From NCBI GenBank assembly GCA_964483245.1, contig CAZABP010000044.1, positions 1 through 40,721 on the forward strand: a stretch of 40,721 nucleotides of DNA. Direction: 5' to 3'. Both the position numbers and the translations under genes were made by a program. Below are positions 34,720 to 40,721 of this stretch, piece after piece. The stretch is from CAZABP01 sp964483245 (GTDB lineage: Bacteria; Planctomycetota; UBA1135; UBA2386). The notes under the pieces were generated by a model. That model worked only from the letters and a program-made list of their open reading frames with translations, was not told the origin of the DNA and did not search any database. The stretch's first letter is position 1. Each line of letters starts with the position of its first letter.

Positions 34720-35442
34720 TCACGTATCGGTCGTGACCTGCGAATAGACCGGCTCTTCGCCCAGCAGCCAGTTGAACGCCTGCTGCCGCTCCTGCGCGAT
34801 GCTGCGGACACTGTGCAGCACTTCCGCCGGCGCGCGATCCAGCCGTACGCCACGAACGACGAGCTCTGCGTCCTCGAGATCCAGCTCGCTAGCGTCCAAG
34901 GGCCCCCAGGTGCAGGATTGGATGAACCTGGAGAAGTCGATCGGCTCCGGATGCAGCGAATACTCGCGAATCCGCCAGTGCAGCGTCAGATACGTGTTTG
35001 CTCCGCGCTCGATCTGCTGCGGGCTGCGCAGGACCGGATCCAAGAGCGGAGTGGATTCTCGCTCGGCCAGGAAACCGAGGGCATTCGCGGCTTCGCACGG
35101 GTCGCACTCCTGGTCGTAGTGCGGCAACTCGAGCCAGCCGAGCGCCCAGCCCAGCACGATCATCCCTTCCGACCTCCAGACGGCATTGACGATCGTCTGT
35201 TCGCGGTCGCACTGACCCAGAGGCGTTGTCAGCAGTTCGAGTTCCGGTCGTTCCGCCTCGGCGAGGATCCCGAGTGCGTCGAGCCAGGCCACGGCGCGTT
35301 GGCGCAGGAGCTCTGCCTCCGGCTCACCGCTGTCCTTCTCGATGGCACCACGGCATGCAACCGATGCGAGGATCAGTGCACGCTCCGCAACGCGGCGTGC
35401 GGTGGGCGGAGACAGGCTGTCATCCACGTCTGCATCGTCCAT
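34720..35442 (-). CDS. DUF4272 domain protein
   Basis: This 240-residue cytoplasmic protein has the DUF4272 layout: ARRVAERALILASVACRGAI, then a WLDALGILAEAE helix and AVWRSEGMIVLGWALGWLELP. The C-terminal mark is ERQQAFNWLLGEEPVYSQVTTDT, ending in the family's typical T-D-T. The function of DUF4272 is not known. It lies downstream of three secreted-protein genes on the same strand, with 34 bases between, and could be read through from them or have its own start. A TCTACT hexamer lies eight bases before the ATG and is a weak candidate -10. Confidence 0.85.
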   Translation of the reverse strand: MDDADVDDSLSPPTARRVAERALILASVACRGAIEKDSGEPEAELLRQRAVAWLDALGILAEAERPELELLTTPLGQCDREQTIVNAVWRSEGMIVLGWALGWLELPHYDQECDPCEAANALGFLAERESTPLLDPVLRSPQQIERGANTYLTLHWRIREYSLHPEPIDFSRFIQSCTWGPLDASELDLEDAELVVRGVRLDRAPAEVLHSVRSIAQERQQAFNWLLGEEPVYSQVTTDT

Positions 35443-35476
35443 GGCGCGCCAGTAGAGCCTCGCGCCCGGCGCTGCG

Positions 35477-35983
35477 TCAGTCCCCGATCACCGCCTTGCC
35501 GACTTCGCTCGCTTCGAACCAGAAGATCGGCGGGTTGCGGTACTGCGCCGTGAACAGCAACCACTGCACGTAGAACGGGAAGCCGCGCAGCGCGGGGTCG
35601 TTCGGGATCGGCAGCGAGACCGTGTCCTGGAACTTCTTCGTGCCGGGCATCCGGATCGCCCACTCCATGCTCGTCGTCTGATAGCAGGCGGTCGGAGTCG
35701 CGGGGATCTCCGGCGGCAGGCTGATCGGCCCCAACATCGTGAGCCCGAGCAGGAAGATCGGCTGCTGCACACTGAATCCGCCCCCGTGGTTCGGTCCGGT
35801 GTAGACGATCTGCATCGTCGTACCGAGCTTCGGGGGGCCGCTGACGGTGTAGGTCGCATTCCCGGCGCCGGCGCACGGGAACGTGATCTTCGTGAACGTC
35901 GCTGCCTGGGCCGTGAGGGACGCACCGAGCATCGCGGAGAGAGCCAGCGGGGCCAGCACACACGGCACGAGTCGCATCTGCAT
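35477..35983 (-). CDS. Secreted single-domain protein A (paralog of the 35983-36474 protein)
   Basis: This 168-residue exported protein has a signal peptide (MQMRLVPCVLAPLALSAML, cut near AQA). Its single beta-rich domain reads ATFTKITFPCAGAGNATYTV, then PPKLGTTMQIVYTGPNHGGGF and GFPFYVQWLLFTAQYRNPPI, ending EASEVGKAVIGD. The domain is related to the C-terminal domain of the propeller protein at 14303-16033. The ATG at 35983 shares its A with the previous gene's TGA (TGATG), so the two are coupled. A 77-base stretch (35781-35857) is identical to 36287-36363 of the neighbour, showing recent duplication or conversion. Function is unknown; surface or secreted structural role is inferred. Confidence 0.8.
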   Translation of the reverse strand: MQMRLVPCVLAPLALSAMLGASLTAQAATFTKITFPCAGAGNATYTVSGPPKLGTTMQIVYTGPNHGGGFSVQQPIFLLGLTMLGPISLPPEIPATPTACYQTTSMEWAIRMPGTKKFQDTVSLPIPNDPALRGFPFYVQWLLFTAQYRNPPIFWFEASEVGKAVIGD

Positions 35984-36474
35984 CAGTCCCCGACTACCGC
36001 CTTGCCGACCTCGCTCGCTTCGAACCACGCGCGCGGGGGGTTCACGTCCCACCGCGACGTGTACAGCAGCCACTGCACGTAGAACGGGAAGCCGCGCAGC
36101 GTGGCATCATTGGGGATCGGCAGCGAGACGGTGTCCTGGTAGCGCCGCGCACCGGGCATCCACAGCGCCCATTCCATCGTCGTCGTCTGGAAACAGGCGG
36201 CCGGAATCAGATCCTGCGTCGGCACGCGCAGCGGACCGACCATGCCGAGGCCGAGCAGGAAGATCGGACGTTCGAAGCCGAACCCACCCCCGTGGTTCGG
36301 TCCGGTGTAGACGATCTGCATCGTCGTACCGAGCTTCGGGGGGCCGCTGACGGTGTAGGTCGCGTTGCCGGCGCCGGCGCAGGGGAACGGGATCTTCGCG
36401 AACGTCGCGGCCTGCGCGAGCAGGGGCGATGTCGACAGCGCGAACAGCGCCAGAGTCACCCACGTCCGCTGCAT
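35983..36474 (-). CDS. Secreted single-domain protein B (paralog of the 35477-35983 protein)
   Basis: This 163-residue exported protein has a signal peptide (MQRTWVTLALFALSTSPLL, cut near AQA). The same domain follows: ATFAKIPFPCAGAGNATYTV, FERPIFLLGLGMVGPLRVP and FPFYVQWLLYTSRWDVNPPR, ending EASEVGKAVVGD. It is about 60-70 % identical by eye to its downstream neighbour. It is coupled on both sides by TGATG junctions, forming the middle gene of a three-gene operon. Function is unknown. Confidence 0.8.
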   Translation of the reverse strand: MQRTWVTLALFALSTSPLLAQAATFAKIPFPCAGAGNATYTVSGPPKLGTTMQIVYTGPNHGGGFGFERPIFLLGLGMVGPLRVPTQDLIPAACFQTTTMEWALWMPGARRYQDTVSLPIPNDATLRGFPFYVQWLLYTSRWDVNPPRAWFEASEVGKAVVGD

Positions 36475-37013
36475 CAGAAGCCCAGCACACCGAGTCCGAG
36501 CGCGCTCAGCGCCATCGCGCGGAACGGAGGGCCGAACGTCGTCGTCTCGACCGAGACCACCTGTTGATAGAACGGCACGCCGGCGAGGGCGGGGACGTTC
36601 GGGATCAGGAACGAGACGCTCGCGCTCTTGGTCGGGTCGTAGACGAACGGCACGCTCGAGACGATCTCGCCGGAGGTCTGCAACAGGCCGCAGAACGGTT
36701 CGTTCGGCGACAGCAGCGCGATGTCGAACGGCAGTGGCACGCCACCGGCGCTCTTGTTCGACGCGCCGGTCAGCACGTAGGCCGTGCGCCGGTTCCCGTT
36801 CGGGTAGGCGGTCGTGCCCTCGGTCGCGATCGTGAACGTGGTTCCGAGCTTCGGCAGGTTCACCGCGGTCAGCGGGACCCCGCCGAGGTTCGGCGACAAC
36901 CGCCCGGTCGTGCACGGCCTGCCGACGACGGTGTAGCTGGCGGCCTGGCTGAGTGCAGGAGCTGCGAGCAGCGCGCAGCAGAGCAGGGAGCGGGTGAGCG
37001 CGAGGAGTTGCAT
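36474..37013 (-). CDS. Secreted single-domain protein C (diverged paralog)
   Basis: This is a 179-residue exported protein starting at MQLLALTRSLLCCALLAAPA with a signal peptide cut near LSQA. It keeps the family core in diverged form: LPKLGTTFTIATEGTTAYPN, GASNKSAGGVPLPFDIALLS and SVSFLIPNVPALAGVPFYQQ, and it ends FRAMALSALGLGVLGF. GASNKSAGG is close to the GASKTSWGG of the propeller protein's C-terminal domain, which links free-standing and fused forms. It is first in the coupled operon. The ATG at 37013 is the only start that gives a proper signal peptide. Confidence 0.8.
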   Translation of the reverse strand: MQLLALTRSLLCCALLAAPALSQAASYTVVGRPCTTGRLSPNLGGVPLTAVNLPKLGTTFTIATEGTTAYPNGNRRTAYVLTGASNKSAGGVPLPFDIALLSPNEPFCGLLQTSGEIVSSVPFVYDPTKSASVSFLIPNVPALAGVPFYQQVVSVETTTFGPPFRAMALSALGLGVLGF

Positions 37014-37193
37014 CGGATCACGGGGTCGTCGGCCTGGGGGCGCCGGCGCAGTGCAACCGATGTTCCGGTCGCGCGCGCGCCCCACGGCCGTCGGAGCGGT
37101 CGCGGAGCGTGGGGCAGGCGTAGCAGTTGCAGGCACTCGAGGTGGCGTGGGCGCGATAGGGCGCAGGCCGCTTCGTTGCACGGCAGCCGGTGC

Positions 37194-37658
37194 TCACAGC
37201 AGTCCGACCAACAGCTCGACGAGGAAGCGTTCGCCGTCTGCGCTGCTAGCTGCGTTGGCGAGACTGCTCAGGGCTGCCTGGGCGCTGGCGATGTGGTCGC
37301 GCGCCTCCGCCTTCTTGAAGTCACGGGAGAAGTCGTAGTCGGCCTCATGCCGCGCCTCCTGGAGAATTGCGAACGCGTGCGCGACAACCAATACGTCGGG
37401 ACTGGGTGGCGGAGCACGCTTGGCCGTCGCCTGCGCCACCCGCTTCATCGTGTCATGCCGGAACTTGCGACGAAGCCGAAGGCGTAGATCCTTGCGGCGT
37501 TCTACGAGCAGCAGAGCTGCCGATGATTCGGTGAGTTGGTGGAACAGCGCATAGTAGTCGGTCGAGATTGCGCGGCGCAGATTCGCTTGCACAGGCCTGC
37601 GAGCATCGAGCCTGAAGAGTTCGTTGGCCTGTGCGAGCAGATCCTCGGCTACCGTCAC
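37194..37658 (-). CDS. HEPN-domain protein
   Basis: This 154-residue helical protein has the HEPN motif LRRAISTDYYALFHQL (about 28-43), with Arg and the Tyr-Tyr-x-x-Phe-His spacing. FRHDTMKRVAQAT and ILQEARHEADYDFSRDF follow, and the latter is a frequent end of these proteins. HEPN proteins are often RNases in toxin-antitoxin pairs, with R-x4-6-H as catalytic element; such a motif is visible here as RRKFRH (about 62-67). The GTG start overlaps the stop of the preceding small gene, as in paired modules. The partner is not a recognisable MNT nucleotidyltransferase. Confidence 0.75.
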   Translation of the reverse strand: MTVAEDLLAQANELFRLDARRPVQANLRRAISTDYYALFHQLTESSAALLLVERRKDLRLRLRRKFRHDTMKRVAQATAKRAPPPSPDVLVVAHAFAILQEARHEADYDFSRDFKKAEARDHIASAQAALSSLANAASSADGERFLVELLVGLL

Positions 37659-37954
37659 TTGTGTTCCGCCTCTTCAGCTTCGACTTCGCGCTGTTCCGCG
37701 CTCGTGCGAAAGGTCACGTAGGGCCACTCGTCACCGTAGGATCGTGCGGTCTGCTGCGCCTGCTCGCGGATGCGCTCGAGCTCCGCACGCGACGCGTCCT
37801 CCAGCAAGCTCTCGTCCTCGAGCACGATCCAGATCCAGACCGCAGGATCTCCGGTCGAATCGATGATGTGGCGAGTGACGACGCGGGAGACTCTCCCGCG
37901 GAACTGGCGGACGAGTGTCTCTTCCAGGACCGTGCCCAGTTCTCGCTTGCTCAC
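37655..37954 (-). CDS. Small protein paired with the HEPN gene (possible antitoxin or partner)
   Basis: This 99-residue acidic protein has MSKRELGTVLEETLVRQFRG, then STGDPAVWIWIVLEDESLLE and WPYVTFRTSAEQREVEAEEA. The hydrophobic strand VWIWIVLEDE recalls a conserved partner often found upstream of such HEPN genes; I do not recognise a named family and see no GSRARG nucleotidyltransferase motif. The GTG start at 37954 is six bases after a TAACCT box. The stop overlaps the HEPN start by four bases. Confidence 0.65.
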   Translation of the reverse strand: MSKRELGTVLEETLVRQFRGRVSRVVTRHIIDSTGDPAVWIWIVLEDESLLEDASRAELERIREQAQQTARSYGDEWPYVTFRTSAEQREVEAEEAEHK

Positions 37955-37960
37955 GCCGGA

Positions 37961-37966
37961 AGGTTA
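37961..37966 (-). promoter_or_regulatory. Candidate leaderless -10 box (TAACCT) of the HEPN pair
   Basis: TAACCT, six bases (TCCGGC), then GTG. This mirrors the aat arrangement (TAGTCT, CCCGGC, GTG). No Shine-Dalgarno sequence is present. Confidence 0.55.
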
Positions 37967-38018
37967 GCACCCCGGCGCGGCGTCGTCCGCGCGGCCGCAT
38001 TGCGGCCAGGGACGTCGG

Positions 38019-39296
38019 CTACACCAACCCCGCCACCCGCTCGTCGAGGGCGCGCTGATCCTGCGCGAAGCTCTGCAGCGCCGACTCGGTCAGGATGCCG
38101 TCCCAGCTCGCGGTGCCGGCTTCGACGCGGGCATGCCAACGCTGGTGTACGGGGATCTTGCCGTCCTTGCGGATCTGCCCGAGCTCCTGCTCGGTGAACA
38201 CCGGGAACAGGTCGCCGCAGCCGCGGTCGGTCAGCTCGCTCAGCAGGTCGGCCGCCGTCATGCTGCCGAGATCCATCTCCCGCAGCCCGCGCACGGCCGC
38301 GCGCAGCTCCTCGTCGATCTGCCACAGCACGTCGAGGCGCTCGTGCTCGAGCGAGCGTCCCGCCACCAGCGCGACGTCCGGATCCGCGGCCGTGCGATCG
38401 CGCAGCTCGGCCGGGCCGGGGCGCATCGCGTGGTACTCCTTCGCCGCGGCGATCGGCATCGTGAACACGTCGAGTCCCATCAGATCGAAGCACTGCTGGC
38501 CACTGCGCATGGAAGCGCCGATCTGCCGCGTGCCGATGCCCAGGCTCCGGCGCAGGTCGCGCACGTTGCGCTGGCTCGCGAGCGTCGCCTTCTCGCCGAC
38601 GTTGCGCCCGTCGCCGAGCTTGTTGTCGCTGACGAACGCGTTGAGCCTGCCCATGAACACGTTGACCCAGCTCGGCGCCGCGAGGCTGGCGATGACGTGG
38701 TTCTGCCGCGCCGAAAAGCCGAGCGTGAAGTTGATGCGCACGCCCTCGCGGCTGAGCCGGCGGGCCGCCAGGATCCCCGATGGCGTCAGCGGGATCTTGA
38801 CGATGAACCGCTGCGCATGGATCGCGGCGTAGCGTCGGCCGAACTCGTAGCTGGCGTCGGCATCGTGCGCGAGGTCGGTGTGCAGCTCGACGCTGACGTC
38901 GGCGTCGAACGTGGAGACGAGCTGCAGGCCGTGCACCGCGTTCAACACGAACGCGATCTCGAGCAGCAGCCGCTGCCGCTCGATCCCGGGCAGGATCTGC
39001 CGCAGCAGCCGTGCCGCCTCCGGCACCAGCTCGTCGTAGATCCCCTTCTGCACCTCCTTGTTCAGCAGCGTGTTGTTCGTCGTCAGTGCGACGAACTCAC
39101 GCGCCCACATGGAGCGCGCCGCCTCGACGTCCCCGGTGTCGAGCCACAGCGCCGTGCCGGTGCCGGTCAGGCCATGCCAGACCGGATCGCTCGGAAACCT
39201 CCCGCGCAGGCCGGCGGCCGGCGGTGTGAACCGCTCCTGGCAGAACGCCCGCACCGAGCGGGCCAGCGCCGAGTCGTGCAGCAGCGTCTCGTCCAT
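38019..39296 (-). CDS. Transaldolase-family protein
   Basis: This 425-residue protein has the transaldolase (beta/alpha)8 pattern. It shows ALWLDTGDVEAARSMWAREF, LTTNNTLLNKEVQKGIYDEL and VSTFDADVSVELHTDLAHD, with the Schiff-base lysine in RFIVKIPLTPSG (Lys167). It is longer than classic TalB (about 316), with extra N- and C-terminal segments. It would move dihydroxyacetone units between sugar phosphates in the pentose phosphate pathway. The ATG at 39296 has a Shine-Dalgarno GAGGTGA and lies four bases after the carB stop, so it is very likely co-transcribed with carB. Confidence 0.88.
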   Translation of the reverse strand: MDETLLHDSALARSVRAFCQERFTPPAAGLRGRFPSDPVWHGLTGTGTALWLDTGDVEAARSMWAREFVALTTNNTLLNKEVQKGIYDELVPEAARLLRQILPGIERQRLLLEIAFVLNAVHGLQLVSTFDADVSVELHTDLAHDADASYEFGRRYAAIHAQRFIVKIPLTPSGILAARRLSREGVRINFTLGFSARQNHVIASLAAPSWVNVFMGRLNAFVSDNKLGDGRNVGEKATLASQRNVRDLRRSLGIGTRQIGASMRSGQQCFDLMGLDVFTMPIAAAKEYHAMRPGPAELRDRTAADPDVALVAGRSLEHERLDVLWQIDEELRAAVRGLREMDLGSMTAADLLSELTDRGCGDLFPVFTEQELGQIRKDGKIPVHQRWHARVEAGTASWDGILTESALQSFAQDQRALDERVAGLV

Positions 39297-39300
39297 GCGT

Positions 39301-40721
39301 TCACCTCGTCAGCTCCACGTGATACTCCTGCAACGGACGCACGTCGAGCGGCCCGCGCCGCATGACTTCGAGCGCCTGGATCGTCGCCGACGCCGCCGCG
39401 AGCGTCGTGATGCACGGCACCTTCATCGTCACCGCGGTCGAGCGGATCAGGCGATCGTCGCTTCGCTCGATGCGCCCGAGCGGCGTGTTGATGATCAATC
39501 CGACTTCCTGGTTCTTGATCAGGTCGAGCACGTGCGGGCGGCCTTCGTGGATCTTGAACACGAGCTTCGCCGGCACGCCGTTGTTCTTCAGCGCGCGCGC
39601 CGTGCCGCGCGTCGCGACGACCTGGAGGCCGAGCGCATGCAGCCGGCTGGCGAGACCCAGGATCAGCCGCTTGTCCTCGTCGCGCACCGAGACGAACACC
39701 TGCCCCTCGGTCGGCAGGTCGTTGCCGGCGCCGATCTGCGCCTTCGCGAACGCCGCGCCGAAGCTCGGATCGATCCCCATGACCTCGCCGGTCGACTTCA
39801 TCTCCGGGCCGAGCAGCGTGTCGACGCCGTGGAAGCGGTTGAACGGGAACACCGGCGCCTTGACGCAGAAGTGCTCCGGCACGACCTCCTGCGTGAAGCC
39901 GAGTCCGGCGAGCTTCTCGCCGGCCATGATCCGTGCGGCGAGCTTGGCCAGCGGCACGCCGATCGCCTTGGCGACGAACGGCACGGTCCGCGACGCGCGC
40001 GGATTCGCCTCCAGCACGAACACCTGCGCGCCGCGCACGGCGAACTGCACGTTCATCAATCCGACGACGCCCAGCGCCTTCGCCATCCGGCGCGTTGCGT
40101 CGGCGATTTCGGCGATCAGGCCCTCCGACAGCGTGTACGGCGGCAGGCTGCAGCTCGAGTCGCCGGAGTGGATCCCGGCCTCCTCGATGTGCTCCATGAT
40201 TCCGCCGATCACGACGCGTTCGCCGTCCGCGATCGCGTCGACGTCCACCTCGATCGCTCCTTCGACGTACTTGTCGACCAGGAACGGACGCTCGCGCGCG
40301 ATCTCGGCATGGCGCGCCATGTACTGCGCCATCGTGCCGTCGTCGTAGACGATCTCCATCGCGCGGCCGCCGAGCACGAAGCTCGGCCGCACGACGACCG
40401 GGTAGCCGATCCGGTTTGCGGTAGCGACCGCCTCCTCCAGACTGCGCGCCATGCCGTTGGCCGGCTGGCGCAGGTCGACGTCGCGCAGCAGCTGGGCGAA
40501 CAGGTCGCGGTCCTCGGCGCGGTCGATCGAGTCCACGCTGGTCCCGATCAGCGGCGCGCCGGCCTGTTGCAGGCCGCGCGCCAGGTTCAGCGGCGTCTGC
40601 CCGCCGAACTGCACGATGACGCCGCGCGGCTCCAGCCGCTCGACGATGTTCATGACGTCCTCGTGCGTCAGCGGCTCGAAGAACAGCATGTCGGAGGTGT
40701 CGAAGTCGGTCGACACGGTCT
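39301..40721 (-). CDS. carB: Carbamoyl-phosphate synthase large subunit, 3' part (cut by window end)
   Basis: Only the C-terminal 473 or so residues are inside; the gene continues beyond the end. The first complete codons read TVSTDFDTSDMLFFEPLTHE, a typical CarB stretch. The second ATP-grasp half follows, with VQFGGQTPLNLARGL, VVRPSFVLGGRAMEIVYDD, EHIEEAGIHSGDSSCSLPPY and FVLEANPRASRTVPFVAKAI. The regulatory MGS-like domain ends the protein (EGQVFVSVRDEDKRLILGLA, GLQVVATRGTARALKNNGVP, GLIINTPLGR). CarB with CarA makes carbamoyl phosphate for pyrimidine and arginine synthesis. Confidence 0.96.
   Translation of the reverse strand, partial: TVSTDFDTSDMLFFEPLTHEDVMNIVERLEPRGVIVQFGGQTPLNLARGLQQAGAPLIGTSVDSIDRAEDRDLFAQLLRDVDLRQPANGMARSLEEAVATANRIGYPVVVRPSFVLGGRAMEIVYDDGTMAQYMARHAEIARERPFLVDKYVEGAIEVDVDAIADGERVVIGGIMEHIEEAGIHSGDSSCSLPPYTLSEGLIAEIADATRRMAKALGVVGLMNVQFAVRGAQVFVLEANPRASRTVPFVAKAIGVPLAKLAARIMAGEKLAGLGFTQEVVPEHFCVKAPVFPFNRFHGVDTLLGPEMKSTGEVMGIDPSFGAAFAKAQIGAGNDLPTEGQVFVSVRDEDKRLILGLASRLHALGLQVVATRGTARALKNNGVPAKLVFKIHEGRPHVLDLIKNQEVGLIINTPLGRIERSDDRLIRSTAVTMKVPCITTLAAASATIQALEVMRRGPLDVRPLQEYHVELTR

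Noticed and set aside
37194..37954. Classical HEPN-MNT toxin-antitoxin pair
   Set aside because: The partner has no GSRARG or paired Asp nucleotidyltransferase motif.

Overview
The window is about 40.7 kb of very GC-rich (roughly 68-70 %), densely coding bacterial chromosome. Several traits point to a Planctomycetota bacterium of the Pla163/UBA1135-like kind: secreted proteins carrying the lineage's extracellular C-terminal domain, a HEAT-repeat lipoprotein fused to a cyclophilin, a PilM-like protein with an added membrane segment, and many EF-hand and TolB-like secreted proteins. This placement is by inference. A run of 10 Ns at 2750-2759 shows that this is a draft scaffold. No CRISPR array, insertion sequence or prophage was seen, and no gene-free stretch exceeds about 215 bases.

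Layout. 1-208: a short reading frame at the edge and tRNA-Arg(CCT). 310-3122: a GH63/MGH1-like glucosidase broken by the gap. 3302-7334: two ATP-grasp-type proteins around an S15/CocE-type hydrolase. 7396-8520: an EF-hand/deiodinase-like protein with an in-frame TGA that reads as selenocysteine, with a SECIS-like hairpin just downstream. 8560-11805: a membrane glycosyltransferase and a large secreted protein. 11874-14196: divergent senB and senA, the selenoneine pathway. 14303-16033: a seven-blade secreted propeller. 16149-20311: HIT protein, aldehyde dehydrogenase, TPR protein and peroxiredoxin.

20319-25011: a membrane-anchored trypsin-like protease, the HEAT-cyclophilin lipoprotein and divergent ribBA. 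25084-29577: a tight operon of ECF sigma factor, anti-sigma-like protein, small membrane-anchored sensor-like protein, PilM/GspL-like protein, PilO/GspM-like protein and lipoprotein. 29609-33900: a DUF885-type protein and a coiled-coil protein ending in a RelE-like domain. 34017-40721: aat, a DUF4272 protein, three coupled secreted proteins, a HEPN pair, a transaldolase and the 3' part of carB.

The strongest biology is selenium use. Within about 7 kb there is a probable selenoprotein and a complete senA/senB pair. Both would draw on selenophosphate from SelD, which is not in the window. A second theme is transcription start structure. Several genes have a TANNNT -10 box only 6-8 bases before a GTG start, with no Shine-Dalgarno sequence, which suggests leaderless mRNAs. 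Genes inside operons are instead coupled by ATGA, GTGA or TGATG overlaps.
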